A stretch of 40,127 nt of DNA from Bacteroidetes bacterium GWF2_35_48 (lineage in GTDB: Bacteria > Bacteroidota > Bacteroidia > Bacteroidales > GWF2-35-48), in NCBI GenBank assembly GCA_001769125.1, contig MEOG01000037.1, forward strand, positions 1-40,127, given 5' to 3'. The notes below the pieces were generated by a model. That model was not told where the DNA came from. It searched no databases and saw nothing but the letters and a program-made list of their open reading frames with translations. A program made the translations under genes and the position numbers. Positions 1 through 9,278 of this stretch are shown in pieces. Each line of letters begins with the position of its first letter. Position 1 is the stretch's first letter.

Positions 1-67
1 ATAAATAAATTACATCGAAATATGCAACCTTTTTTTTAAGTATTTATTAACATTATGTTGTTAATAA

Positions 68-688
68 TCAGAATATTACGAAGTCCGAAACGTTAGTATA
101 GTTATAAATTAATTTTGCTTTTATTGCTGGGAATAAATTTAAAAACTGATTTAACGATTCCGTATTTACAAAAGTGCAAATACTTGCTAACTCAATTGAT
201 TTTATTAAATGGTTAAATTGTGAATGATAAATACGAACATTAAAATCGCTTCCTCTAAATGAGATAATATATGGAATGTTTAAATAATTTGCAGCTAACC
301 CACATGAAAAGGGCAGTAACTGATATGCTCCATAAATTTGAATTCCATCTATTTGCTCTATTTTAGCAATATCAATAAGGAAATGAGTAACACAACTATA
401 TAATAAATCATTTTTTTCACTTTGAAAATCATCTGATATTAAAATACTATAACCTCGTATTCCTTCTTTTGAATAATAATATAATTTACCCTGATAGTTA
501 TTATCATCTGTTTCTAAACAAACAGAAACTGGTATTACTTCAATAAAATCAATTAACAGCCGCACATGACGAATAAATGATATTTCCATTCCGCCAACTG
601 AATTTGAGGAATTATCTATAACCAATAATATTTTCGGTTTACTCTTTTGTGGTATTGATAAGTTCTTCGACAAATCTACTAATTCCAT
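68..688 (-). CDS. Family 4 glycosyltransferase, N-terminal domain only (truncated)
   Basis: The 206 residues match the N-terminal half of GT-B glycosyltransferases of family GT4: a first beta strand (KPKILLVID), a GGMEI loop that normally precedes the acceptor-site helix, and IPYIISFRGSDF, the usual strand before the inter-domain region. The protein stops just after IYNYTNVSDF, where the donor-binding C-terminal domain should begin, so it is about half the usual length of 350-400 residues. No frame across the remaining 67 bases of the window continues the domain convincingly. The ATG at 688 lies inside the preceding gene (50-base overlap). It is the last visible gene of the minus-strand run and follows another glycosyltransferase. 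Either a disabled gene or one split by a frameshift; alone it should not transfer sugar. Confidence 0.7.
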   Translation of the reverse strand: MELVDLSKNLSIPQKSKPKILLVIDNSSNSVGGMEISFIRHVRLLIDFIEVIPVSVCLETDDNNYQGKLYYYSKEGIRGYSILISDDFQSEKNDLLYSCVTHFLIDIAKIEQIDGIQIYGAYQLLPFSCGLAANYLNIPYIISFRGSDFNVRIYHSQFNHLIKSIELASICTFVNTESLNQFLNLFPAIKAKLIYNYTNVSDFVIF

Positions 689-1805
689 CTTTTTTAAAAT
701 TTATTTTATGAATAGGTTCATTATAATTTAAGCCTTCTGCAATAGTTTTTATTATTGTGGCAATATCGGAATTAAATGGTAAAAATTTATTTATTACGCC
801 TAAATCCAATAATCTTTCGCAATGTTTTTTTTGTTCAGATTCATCAACCTGAACAGGTATTATTATTGACCGCTTGGGATAACGGATTAACTCGGATAAT
901 GTATTATAACCACCTGCCCCAATAAATAAATAGCAATTACTTAATTCTTCCAAAATATTATTTGTAAACTTACATAAATTAATATTGTTACAATTTGCTA
1001 TGGCTGATTTATGCTCGTTAAATTCAGAATCAGGAAGATATTGACCTGTATATATTTTAAATTCAATATTGCATATATCCTTTGAGAGAAAACAGCAAGC
1101 CTTGATAATTTTTCTCATTAATAGAATTGATCGACCACCACCACCTGTTTGAATTAAGACTTTTTTAACTTGTGAAATATCTTGGTTGTATTCAACCAAA
1201 GGAGGACATAGATAACCAATATATTTTATTCTATCAGAAAATTTCTCTAATTCAGGATACTCATTGATAACATCAACAATTTCTTTTTGGTTATAGACAA
1301 AAATTTTATCAATACTCTGATCTAAAAAGTCCATTACATCTTTTTTACCAAATTCAAAATCCGCAGGATCAACAATACCATTTATACCCCAGACAACTTT
1401 ACCCCCTTGTTTTTTATGATTTTTTATGATCGAATACATTTCATTCCTTTTACCTAATGGGTTACATTCCATAAAAAGCGTGTATGGTTTATAATATTCA
1501 AAAAGCGCAGTTAGTAGCGCTTTTCTAACATCATAGAATTCCTCCTTTTTAAATTTAACAAAAAATTTCGTGTCAAAATTATTTGTTTCATGATTATAGA
1601 TTGTGTAATAAGATGGAAGTTTTAAATAATCTATTCGATTAAATGGTTTAATAAAGTTGGAGCCAAATGGAGAACTGGAAATGCAATAAACTGATAAATC
1701 GTCTTTTTCTTTTATTAATGCCTCTGAGAATTTACCTAATTTTGAAATATGACCGTAACTTCGTCCATCATGTGAATACAATACAATTCTTTTGTTATTC
1801 AGCAT
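639..1805 (-). CDS. MurG-like (GT28/COG4671-type) predicted glycosyltransferase
   Basis: A 388-residue GT-B protein. The N-terminus (RIVLYSHDGRSYGHISKLG) is the phosphate-loop-like SHdGrGyGH signature of COG4671 predicted glycosyltransferases. In the C-terminal half, VLIQTGGGG starts the nucleotide-sugar domain, and FIGAGGYNTLSELIRYPKRSIIIP is the GT28/MurG donor-site motif with its GGxNTxxE core. It therefore probably transfers a sugar from a nucleotide donor; the acceptor cannot be predicted. No signal peptide is present, so it should act in the cytoplasm. It starts 3 bases after the radical SAM gene, which indicates co-translation. The family is found in surface polysaccharide and modification clusters; here the neighbours are a SPASM enzyme and a STAND protein. 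Confidence 0.82.
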   Translation of the reverse strand: MLNNKRIVLYSHDGRSYGHISKLGKFSEALIKEKDDLSVYCISSSPFGSNFIKPFNRIDYLKLPSYYTIYNHETNNFDTKFFVKFKKEEFYDVRKALLTALFEYYKPYTLFMECNPLGKRNEMYSIIKNHKKQGGKVVWGINGIVDPADFEFGKKDVMDFLDQSIDKIFVYNQKEIVDVINEYPELEKFSDRIKYIGYLCPPLVEYNQDISQVKKVLIQTGGGGRSILLMRKIIKACCFLSKDICNIEFKIYTGQYLPDSEFNEHKSAIANCNNINLCKFTNNILEELSNCYLFIGAGGYNTLSELIRYPKRSIIIPVQVDESEQKKHCERLLDLGVINKFLPFNSDIATIIKTIAEGLNYNEPIHKINFKKDGISRFVEELINTTKE

Positions 1806-1808
1806 ATC

Positions 1809-2867
1809 TTATTTATTTAACATTTCATTAATTTTTAAATTGCTTTTTGCAAACATCAAACAACCTTTACATTGTTTTGATATAGGCATATTTTCATTAG
1901 TTCGTAATTTATTATAAGTTATCCCATTCCAAATATCAGTAAAAGATTCTTTCTTCAGGTTTCCTAAAATAGGCTCATTTATTTTACAGCATATTTTCAC
2001 ATTTCCTGAAAAATCAATTGTTGAATGTGTCCATGGTACGTAACAATTGTTTGTTTTATAGTAACCATGTGAGTAATTTCCCAATGAACTTTCTTCAACT
2101 TCTTTGGTTGTTGTACCAAAAATAAAAATCTCTGATTCGTTTTCAACTAAGTTGTATTCCAATGCCTTTTGTAACATTATGGGGGCTATATTTTTATTAT
2201 ACTCTTGTATTTGCTCAACTGTCAAACAACCAATATCTGGAGTATGTTCATAAATTGGGATTAAATTGATATTATTAACACCAAGCTGCATTGCAAAATC
2301 AGGGAGTGTAACCAGACTTTTATAATTAATAGAATTTATTACAACATTTAAATCTAAATGCTTTACATATGGACGAATATTTGATAAGCCATCAACTGCC
2401 TTTTCCCAATAACCTTTATTGCCCCTGATTTTATCATGTATTTCAGCAATTGGACTGTCAATAGAGATATTTATTTTTTTAAGCCCAGATTTTACAAGGG
2501 AAACTGCTTTCTCATTGTCAATCAATGTAGCATTTGATGTTAAAGTCGCTTTTATTCCCTTATTTTTTATATACTTTATTAATTTTTCTAATTTAGGATA
2601 TAATAATGGTTCGCCTCCTGTAAAATGAATCCGCTTGCAGCCAAGTAAAGCAAGTTCATCAACAACTGTTTTATAAAAATCAATGCTTAATAAAGGTTCA
2701 TTGGATTGTTGCCAATGATTACACATTTGACAGTGAAGGTTACAATTATTAATTAATTTAATCTTTATAAATAAAAATTTATTTTGAAAATTATGTATAA
2801 TACTGTTACTGAAATTATTGATGTTTTTATTTGTAGTTGAAAAAATCAAGGCATAATATTGTTTCAT
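1809..2867 (-). CDS. Radical SAM/SPASM domain protein
   Basis: A 352-residue radical SAM enzyme. After about 36 residues, the CNLHCQMC motif supplies the CxxxCxxC cysteines for the SAM-binding 4Fe-4S cluster, followed by FTGGEPLLYP (the GGE SAM-binding motif) and ATLTSNATLI. The C-terminus carries a SPASM-type auxiliary-cluster region: CYVPWTHSTIDFSGNVKICC, GNLKKESFTDIWNG, then QCKGC. SPASM enzymes modify ribosomal peptides or proteins (thioether, epimer or C-C bonds) or oxidise sulfatase residues; some act on sugars. The start codon overlaps the stop of the STAND gene as ATGA, so translation is probably coupled. No short precursor peptide is visible alongside, so the substrate is unknown. 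A glycosyltransferase follows 3 bases later. Confidence 0.9.
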   Translation of the reverse strand: MKQYYALIFSTTNKNINNFSNSIIHNFQNKFLFIKIKLINNCNLHCQMCNHWQQSNEPLLSIDFYKTVVDELALLGCKRIHFTGGEPLLYPKLEKLIKYIKNKGIKATLTSNATLIDNEKAVSLVKSGLKKINISIDSPIAEIHDKIRGNKGYWEKAVDGLSNIRPYVKHLDLNVVINSINYKSLVTLPDFAMQLGVNNINLIPIYEHTPDIGCLTVEQIQEYNKNIAPIMLQKALEYNLVENESEIFIFGTTTKEVEESSLGNYSHGYYKTNNCYVPWTHSTIDFSGNVKICCKINEPILGNLKKESFTDIWNGITYNKLRTNENMPISKQCKGCLMFAKSNLKINEMLNK

Positions 2868-5083
2868 AACGATTTATTCAGTATTGATCTATATTTATCT
2901 GAAATTTTATTATCCCATTTAATCGTTTTTAATAAATCAGGATGATTTTGGGGATATATTTTTTTACGTTGCTCAACAGCAGTTCTTATAAATTTCAATG
3001 CGTTTTTCATGTCACCATAATAAAAATAACTAATAGCTAAATTTTTATAACTTGACGTTAATAACGGATGCACCCTTTTATAAAATAATTCACCGTGCGT
3101 TATTCCCAATAAAAAATATTCTATGGATGTTTTATAATCTTTTTTGGTTTGATGAATATAACCTATTTCATGATATATAAGGTGCAAATAATAGTTTTGA
3201 AATTCGCTGGTATTATGAGCAATATCTAAAGCGTTTTGAGCAAATGTCAATGCGTCATCGAAAACCCCTATTGCTGTATTAACTTTTGATAAATTTATGA
3301 ATGATTCTAAAGTTTCCTTACTATTATCTCCTAATAGTTTTCTTCTAAGATTAAGTGACTTTTCCGCATAATCTTTAGCTTCTTTGAAGTTATTCATTCC
3401 TCTATAAGCACTAGAGAAATTTTTATATATCTGTGCCAAATGAGCCTCTTTGTTTTTGTGAGAGATTTTAATTAAGTAACTATAAGAAATTTTGGCATAC
3501 TTAATTGCATTATTATAATCCTTTAAATATCTATATATTTTAGAAATTCTATGGGCAAGCTTAAATTTAATATATTTTTTTTCAGTATCCAATTCCAATA
3601 AATTTACAGCTATGGGCAGAAAATCTATGTATTTGAACGCTTCTAATATTAATTTATTTAAAAGAAAATCAACAACTGGTTCGCAATTTTGCATATCTGG
3701 TTTTAATTTTTCTTTCAACACTTTATTTATCAATGGATGCATTTTATAAACACCTCTTGCTTCGATTAACCAACCTTTTTTTACCAAATCTTCAAGTGTT
3801 TCTACAAAAAGGAGTATTTCGATTGATTTTATTTCAAATAAATCTATTAATTGCTTTTCGGAAAGCTCAACTTGTGGTAATATTGAAAAATATCTTAAAT
3901 ATTCTTCTTCGGTTTCAGACAATTTTTCCAAATTAAATATTGATAAAATGTAATGATATAACCGATCTTCAAAAACGCTACCAATATTAGAGCCATGTTC
4001 TCCTAAATTTATTTTTCGTTGAAATTCATTAGCTTTTAAATCTTCTTTTTTCAATAATTTATACATTTTATTTATTGATAAATCTTGATTTTTATTCCCC
4101 GCTTTAGCAAGTAATTCAATTAAAAGTGTATGGTAGTTAATATGTCCTAAAAGTAATTCAAGTTTTTTATCATTGTTTTCCCTCGTATAATACTTATAAA
4201 ATACTTTTTTCGCTTGCTCCAAGGGCAATGTTTCTAAAACTTTCACATAAATATTCTCTGGTTTAGCTCTAGAAGTAATTAATATTTTCCATCTGATAGA
4301 TTTTATAATATTCAATAAATTTGATAATCCTTTTGGGTCATTTGCATTATCAATTACTATTAAATTATTACCTATTAATTGTCTTAAACAATCAAGTAAT
4401 AAAAGTAAATTTTCTTTTATATCAAGTTCCTCGAAAATTTTAAAGCCTATTCTTTTAACTTGAAGTTGAGTAACAAAATCATATATTGTATCATTAATAA
4501 TCGTAACCCATAGTATATTCTGATATTCTCCTGCATACTTTAAATTATTAACATACGCCTTTGCTATAGTAGTTTTACCAATACCGCCAATACTATTTAT
4601 TAAAAATATTGGTTGATTTTTTGTGAGTTCAGAATGAATCAAATTCAGATAATCATTTCTACCAATTAATTCTGATAAATTGTACAATGGAACATTATTT
4701 AAATATTTCTGATTTAAATTTAATTGAGATTTTTTACTGGTCTCTGAATTAATAATTTCTACCATTAAATCAGATTTCGCCTTTTCAGCAATCATCTTTC
4801 TCTTAGCAATAATTTTATAAAGTTCTTCTCTACAATCTTTTACTTCACTTAAAGTATAATTTTTAGATTGGCTTGTTTTTGAATCAAATGCATCGTGATG
4901 TTCTATGCATAACCAAGCTAAATTTTCAATTTTAATATTCTTTTTATTCTGGTCAAGGTGTGCAATCTGACCTTTTTTTTCTAATAAGTCTTTATTTAAT
5001 CTAAAACATAAACAACATCTTCTTGCTGATAACCGAAATAACATTGTTTCAGTATTTATTGGAATTCTAGGTCTATTGTTCAT
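2864..5083 (-). CDS. STAND NTPase: HNH nuclease-like domain + NB-ARC + TPR repeats
   Basis: A 739-residue protein of three parts. Residues 17-90 form an HNH-type domain: C23-x2-C26, H42 in IAHLD, N54, then C59 and H62/H63 (NLAWLCIEHHDAFD). Residues 135-455 are an NB-ARC module: Walker A GGIGKTT at 166-172, Walker B LIVIDN with D245, a sensor-like ILITSR at 267-272, and a winged-helix HPL at 449-451. Residues 500-720 are tetratricopeptide repeats (for example ALTFAQNALDIA). In STAND proteins the repeats usually sense a trigger, the NTPase oligomerises and the N-terminal effector is switched on, here presumably cutting nucleic acid. This architecture fits anti-phage immunity of the Avs type, but function is inferred. 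It heads a coupled set: the radical SAM start overlaps its stop (ATGA). The upstream WG-repeat gene lies 41 bases away. Confidence 0.88.
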   Translation of the reverse strand: MNNRPRIPINTETMLFRLSARRCCLCFRLNKDLLEKKGQIAHLDQNKKNIKIENLAWLCIEHHDAFDSKTSQSKNYTLSEVKDCREELYKIIAKRKMIAEKAKSDLMVEIINSETSKKSQLNLNQKYLNNVPLYNLSELIGRNDYLNLIHSELTKNQPIFLINSIGGIGKTTIAKAYVNNLKYAGEYQNILWVTIINDTIYDFVTQLQVKRIGFKIFEELDIKENLLLLLDCLRQLIGNNLIVIDNANDPKGLSNLLNIIKSIRWKILITSRAKPENIYVKVLETLPLEQAKKVFYKYYTRENNDKKLELLLGHINYHTLLIELLAKAGNKNQDLSINKMYKLLKKEDLKANEFQRKINLGEHGSNIGSVFEDRLYHYILSIFNLEKLSETEEEYLRYFSILPQVELSEKQLIDLFEIKSIEILLFVETLEDLVKKGWLIEARGVYKMHPLINKVLKEKLKPDMQNCEPVVDFLLNKLILEAFKYIDFLPIAVNLLELDTEKKYIKFKLAHRISKIYRYLKDYNNAIKYAKISYSYLIKISHKNKEAHLAQIYKNFSSAYRGMNNFKEAKDYAEKSLNLRRKLLGDNSKETLESFINLSKVNTAIGVFDDALTFAQNALDIAHNTSEFQNYYLHLIYHEIGYIHQTKKDYKTSIEYFLLGITHGELFYKRVHPLLTSSYKNLAISYFYYGDMKNALKFIRTAVEQRKKIYPQNHPDLLKTIKWDNKISDKYRSILNKSL

Positions 5084-5124
5084 TATCTTAATTATATTTT
5101 TTCATTATTTGCTATACCTATTTT

Positions 5125-5970
5125 TTATTTATTTATATTTTTTAAAATAAATTCTGTATTATTCTTACTAACATAAATTTCATTATTGTCTTTGGTTAAA
5201 ACCCGTGCATATTGACCATTAAAACTTATTATATTCTTGTATTTTGGAGTGATTATTTTATTCTCTTTATGAATGAAAATACCAACAAGATTATTTTGAT
5301 ATAATTTGTAACCGATATTGCGATTTGAATTAAAATCCCAACCTATTTGAATTATTGAATCGTAAATAATCGGAACTAATGTATCGCCCTTAAATGATAA
5401 AAAACCATATTTGTTATTTTGTTTCACTAAAAATAACCGATCGGTATATTGAAATTTTATTTCATCATAATTAGCTTTAATAATAGTATCAGTTTTAAAA
5501 TTAGCAGAGTCAATATAAATAGTCCCAATATAACCAATTTTACCATTTGAATTTTTGTAATAACCTGGGTTACCTTCTGAGATACTGGAATGCACACCAT
5601 CATCTATAGGAACAACACCGTTATATAAATTGCCTTTTTTATCAATCATAATCCAATCATTCTTCTTTTTGGCGGTTGCAATGCCCCATCCATCAAAATC
5701 TGTTGCATCATCGTAGATTGTCGGAATTTGAAATTTACCGGAATAATTTATAAACCCAAATTTATTTTTAAATTTCACACGAGCTAATTCGCCAGTAAAC
5801 ATATATGCATCTTGAAAACTTGGTTTAATTATTATTATCATTGAATCATCAGCATAGCCATAAATACCGTTAATTTTTATCGGGATTAAATTCGTTGTTT
5901 GACTATGAACAATTTTGATAAATAGGAACCAGACGAATAAACAGATTATTATTTTACTTACTAATTTCAA
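5125..5970 (-). CDS. Secreted WG-repeat protein
   Basis: The first 24 residues form a signal peptide (a hydrophobic run ending in HSQ). The mature part is built of WG repeats, each with the pattern KFGFINYSGK, then a proline and a YDDATDF-like end; further units include NKYGFLSFKGDTLVPIIYD and NLVGIFIHKENKIITPKY. WG repeats form a beta-rich scaffold common in Bacteroidota surface and periplasmic proteins; no catalytic motif is visible. The start lies 17 bases inside the preceding DsbA-like gene, so the two are probably co-translated. It may be a binding or structural partner of the other exported proteins of this run; this is inference. Confidence 0.8.
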   Translation of the reverse strand: MKLVSKIIICLFVWFLFIKIVHSQTTNLIPIKINGIYGYADDSMIIIIKPSFQDAYMFTGELARVKFKNKFGFINYSGKFQIPTIYDDATDFDGWGIATAKKKNDWIMIDKKGNLYNGVVPIDDGVHSSISEGNPGYYKNSNGKIGYIGTIYIDSANFKTDTIIKANYDEIKFQYTDRLFLVKQNNKYGFLSFKGDTLVPIIYDSIIQIGWDFNSNRNIGYKLYQNNLVGIFIHKENKIITPKYKNIISFNGQYARVLTKDNNEIYVSKNNTEFILKNINK

Positions 5971-6982
5971 GATTAATCATTTTTTCTATTTCATCAATAG
6001 ACGATGAATTAAAAACGGGTTTACCGTTTATTAAAACTGTTGGTGTAGCATATAAACCAATGGCTTTTAATATTCGGAAATTATACTCTAATGTATTTTG
6101 TATTTGCAAATCAGAAAAATCAGATTTAAAGCGGTTAATATCTAAATGTAGTTTTTCTGCTAACGAAAATATCTTATTTGAATCAGGTAATTGTTTTTGT
6201 TCAAATAATATATCTTTCATTGCCCAAAATTTATTTTGTTTTGCTGCACATTCAGCAGCTATTGCTGAAAGGGTCACATAAGATGCGAAATGTGTAAATC
6301 CGAATTTTACCTTATCAGAATATTTTTTTTCTAATTTCTGATAAATGGGTTCATATTCTCGGCATTTGTCACACTCAAGATCACTTACGATTAAAACTGT
6401 TATTTTTGATTTTGTGTTGCCCGTGTAATGGGCATAAATTTTTTCTATCGATATATCTGGGGGTAATGGTTGTTGAATGTGAATTTGAATTTTATGTTTT
6501 CTTTTTAATGAATCTATAAATTTATCTAGTAAATATTTTTTAAAACTATCTTTTGCAAGTTCTTTCCCTTTTTCGGTTTTTAAATCATAGTATTTTAAGG
6601 TTCTTGTTAATTCTGGAAAAAAACTAATATGCAGATTTAAAATAAAATTTTGTAAAGACCTTTCATTTATTTGATGGTTGTAATATCTGTTAATAAAAGT
6701 ATCTTTTGATAATTTGTAACGTTCAGCCTCTTTTGTGATAAGATAATTATTTATGGTTTGTTCTAAAGTGATTTTACGAATAGTGAAAATTCTATACAGC
6801 TCATCATAAATTTCTTGTTTTATCTGTAAATCAACATCTGTAAGTAAAATTTTATGTGTATCTATTTCAGCAGCAATTATCGAAGAATTAAATGGTTTCT
6901 GCTGATTGTCTTGCTGATTATTTCTGCATTGTGTAAATAATAAAAGGAGAAAAGAAAATAATAATAATTGAAGTCTGGACAT
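5954..6982 (-). CDS. Lipoprotein with SurA-like N-terminal part and DsbA-type thioredoxin domain
   Basis: A lipoprotein signal ends in LFTQC, putting the lipidated cysteine at residue 19. Residues 36-160 resemble the helical chaperone part of SurA/PpiC proteins (AAEIDTHKILLTDVDL and a long helical stretch). Residues 180-342 are a DsbA/Thioredoxin_4 fold with the redox pair CDKC (C204, C207) and the cis-proline loop ATPTVLING (P314). Such fusions oxidise or isomerise disulfides in exported proteins. The downstream genes of the run encode exported proteins, and the preceding secreted 281-residue protein is cysteine-containing, so a role in folding the run's products is reasonable. It overlaps the WG-repeat gene by 17 bases. 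Confidence 0.85.
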   Translation of the reverse strand: MSRLQLLLFSFLLLLFTQCRNNQQDNQQKPFNSSIIAAEIDTHKILLTDVDLQIKQEIYDELYRIFTIRKITLEQTINNYLITKEAERYKLSKDTFINRYYNHQINERSLQNFILNLHISFFPELTRTLKYYDLKTEKGKELAKDSFKKYLLDKFIDSLKRKHKIQIHIQQPLPPDISIEKIYAHYTGNTKSKITVLIVSDLECDKCREYEPIYQKLEKKYSDKVKFGFTHFASYVTLSAIAAECAAKQNKFWAMKDILFEQKQLPDSNKIFSLAEKLHLDINRFKSDFSDLQIQNTLEYNFRILKAIGLYATPTVLINGKPVFNSSSIDEIEKMINLEISK

Positions 6983-7008
6983 TGTATTATCTGAGTAAGA
7001 AAAAAAAA

Positions 7009-7737
7009 TTATTTTAGAGTTATGCCCGCTTTTAATTCTAAGGTAAAAGGGTTTGCATTTTCAGGACCATTCACTAAATTAAGAAAACCATAACTAATAA
7101 AGGGTTCAATATAAAAACCTATTTTATTAGAAAAGTCAAATTGAATAGGTGTTTGAAATGTTACAACAGGAATGTAACTACAAAAATTTTCGTTTGAAGT
7201 ATTTGATTTTTTTTGATAAATACTAAAAGAAGATGTTGCAAAATTATAGTTTCTAATATAAGAAATTTCATCATTTTTAAAAAGTTTAATATTTGAAATA
7301 ATCCCAATAGCATTATAAATATGAAGTTTGTGGAATACGAAGATTTCATAATCAAAAATCAAGGGAATATCAATATAAGAAAACGTATAATTCCTGTTTG
7401 CAATATTTTCATTATTATCAAGTGGAATATCGTTAGGACTATAACCAGATTTATATTGAAATGAAAATGAGCGTGAGTAAATGGAACTAGCACCAAAACG
7501 GATAAATATTTTTTCTAAAATAGGATACTTAAATTGGAGATTTAAATTATATTTTTTTGCAATGAAGGGAGACAGATTGTAATCCGTAATTAAGAATGTA
7601 CAATCATTGTTACCGTCATTATAATTTAAGCTTTCCCTGACTTTTCCGATATCGAATATTACAGTTAATTTTTTTTCTTGCGCTATAAGTTTTACGGAAA
7701 AAAGGATGACTATTAAAAAAAATATAATTTTTTTCAT
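7009..7737 (-). CDS. Outer-membrane beta-barrel protein (porin family)
   Basis: A 242-residue protein with a signal peptide (MKKIIFFLIVILFSVKLIAQ). The rest alternates hydrophobic and polar residues with many aromatics, as in a small outer-membrane barrel (FIRFGASSIYSRSF, NYTFSYIDIPLIFDYEI, KIGFYIEPFISYGF), and ends in ELKAGITLK, a final strand. Phrases such as YIDIPL and FYIEPFISYGF are characteristic of Bacteroidota 'porin family' barrels. The next upstream gene encodes a related barrel, 11 bases away, so this pair probably arose by duplication. The role could be anchoring or passage of the surface proteins encoded upstream; no specific function can be assigned. Confidence 0.75.
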   Translation of the reverse strand: MKKIIFFLIVILFSVKLIAQEKKLTVIFDIGKVRESLNYNDGNNDCTFLITDYNLSPFIAKKYNLNLQFKYPILEKIFIRFGASSIYSRSFSFQYKSGYSPNDIPLDNNENIANRNYTFSYIDIPLIFDYEIFVFHKLHIYNAIGIISNIKLFKNDEISYIRNYNFATSSFSIYQKKSNTSNENFCSYIPVVTFQTPIQFDFSNKIGFYIEPFISYGFLNLVNGPENANPFTLELKAGITLK

Positions 7738-7748
7738 TTTGTATAAAA

Positions 7749-8420
7749 TTATTGAAAAGCGACACTGATTTGTAACTTTATTTGTAATGCTCCGTTGTTA
7801 TTGCTTTCACCATAAAAACTGAGCGAATTATAACTTATTTGAGGTTCTGCGTATAGCCCAAAATGTTCTGAAAACTGGTATTTAATTATAGTTCCTAAGG
7901 TTGCATAAATATTAGCTGTTGGTTGTTTCGACTGAGGACACCAATCATCTCTAATAATTTGAACGTTATTGTTAGTAGAATATTCTTTCATATCTGAAGA
8001 ACCTGCTGCTAAATTGAGCAAACAACCTATTGAAAAACCAAAAGAAAATTTATTTTTTGACACTATGAAATAATGAGCGTTTATTGGCACATCTATATAA
8101 TACAAAATTATGCTTTGTTGTTTTACAGAATCAAAATGAAGGCTATTAGGTAATTTTGTGGGAACATTGTAATTAATTTCCACGTTAACTTTCTTGTAAA
8201 GAAAACCGCTACTTAAAATAAATTTACCAGATAAGGGATAATAAAAGTTTAGACCGTTGAAGAGAATCAAATTATCTTTAGTGTATTTTTCAGGATAATT
8301 ACTACTTATTGGTTTATATAAGCCTGTACTTAATGTAACATTAAGTTTTTGTTCCTGACAAAAAACTTTTGATGTCAGAAAGATTAGTAATAAAATAAAG
8401 ATATTAATTGGCTTCATCAT
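7749..8420 (-). CDS. Outer-membrane beta-barrel protein (porin family), paralogue of the next gene
   Basis: A 223-residue protein with a signal peptide ending in KVFCQ. Its layout matches the downstream barrel protein: an N-terminal NVTLSTGLYKPI strand, ILYYIDVPINAHYFIV, a glycine-rich FGFSIGCLL strand, then HFGLYAEPQISYNSL and a closing strand (LQIKLQISVAFQ, with terminal aromatic F). The shared YIDVP/YIDIP and LYAEP/FYIEP landmarks indicate that the two barrels are paralogues that have diverged widely. It lies 9 bases after the secreted 281-residue gene. Likely an outer-membrane partner of the surface proteins in the same run, with no function shown. Confidence 0.75.
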   Translation of the reverse strand: MMKPINIFILLLIFLTSKVFCQEQKLNVTLSTGLYKPISSNYPEKYTKDNLILFNGLNFYYPLSGKFILSSGFLYKKVNVEINYNVPTKLPNSLHFDSVKQQSIILYYIDVPINAHYFIVSKNKFSFGFSIGCLLNLAAGSSDMKEYSTNNNVQIIRDDWCPQSKQPTANIYATLGTIIKYQFSEHFGLYAEPQISYNSLSFYGESNNNGALQIKLQISVAFQ

Positions 8421-8429
8421 AAAAAGAAT

Positions 8430-9275
8430 TTACGGATAAGTACATTTACTGGCTTTACTAAAATACAGTCTTGTATTAATGCCATCTTCTAATATATGTT
8501 GTTCGTGATATGGTGATATAGAATAGCCATTAGCATTATTATTGTCTTCATCGTCAGAATAGATGAATCCTTGGTTACAACCGAACCTTCCAAGTACACC
8601 GTAACAAATACCAAGAGATGGAGGGAAATTGGTATAATTGTAAGCGTCGTCTTTAGGATAATAATACCAAACTAAACGAGTATCTATATCAAACGAACAC
8701 TCGTAATAAGAGCCATTAATTGGGACTCCATCAATATCTGCTGAATTGCTATTTGAACCGTCCTCATTATCAAAATCACGAATTATGGTATAATTATGAG
8801 CATAAGAACCCAACCATAAAACACCATAATCAACATTTGTTACATAAAAAGTATAAGCAGCATCTATAAGGCAAAAATAAAGATGTATATTTCCATAACC
8901 ATCAACGTAGCTATCACCAGTCCACCCAAATTTTTCAGACTCACAATCGCTACCATCTTCTGAATCCATAAAAACATGTAAGGTTTTGAAATTACCACAG
9001 CTTCCACCATCTCTAAATACGCCAATATAAGCTATACTTTTTTCACCTGATACAATTGTTTTGCTGTATAAATTAGAAAGAGTATTGTTAATTTCAGATT
9101 GCAAACCTGTATTATTTGAAATAATAGAATTTGTGGAGTTGTGAGAATAAATAAAATTTAAATTTTCAATTTCATTTGTCATGCTCGGCATCTCTTTAAC
9201 AGGTAAAACAATATTAAAACTTGTTGCTAATACTATTATTATTGCTGAGAATACAACTATAAATAATTTTATCAT
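8430..9275 (-). CDS. Secreted protein of unknown function
   Basis: The 281 residues begin with a hydrophobic segment (residues 3-24), either a signal peptide or a membrane anchor. The mature part is rich in Tyr, Asp, Asn and Gly, and holds about seven cysteines, for example in GGSCGNFKTLHVFMDSEDGSDC and YYECSFDIDTRL, which suggests disulfide bonds. Acidic runs (DSEDGSD, DFDNEDGSNSNSADID, SDDEDNNNANG) could bind calcium. I do not recognise the family. It starts 3 bases after the T9SS-exported NlpC/P60 protein, so it should be co-expressed with it. The DsbA-like lipoprotein three genes downstream is a natural candidate for forming its disulfides. Confidence 0.75.
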   Translation of the reverse strand: MIKLFIVVFSAIIIVLATSFNIVLPVKEMPSMTNEIENLNFIYSHNSTNSIISNNTGLQSEINNTLSNLYSKTIVSGEKSIAYIGVFRDGGSCGNFKTLHVFMDSEDGSDCESEKFGWTGDSYVDGYGNIHLYFCLIDAAYTFYVTNVDYGVLWLGSYAHNYTIIRDFDNEDGSNSNSADIDGVPINGSYYECSFDIDTRLVWYYYPKDDAYNYTNFPPSLGICYGVLGRFGCNQGFIYSDDEDNNNANGYSISPYHEQHILEDGINTRLYFSKASKCTYP

Positions 9276-9278
9276 AAA

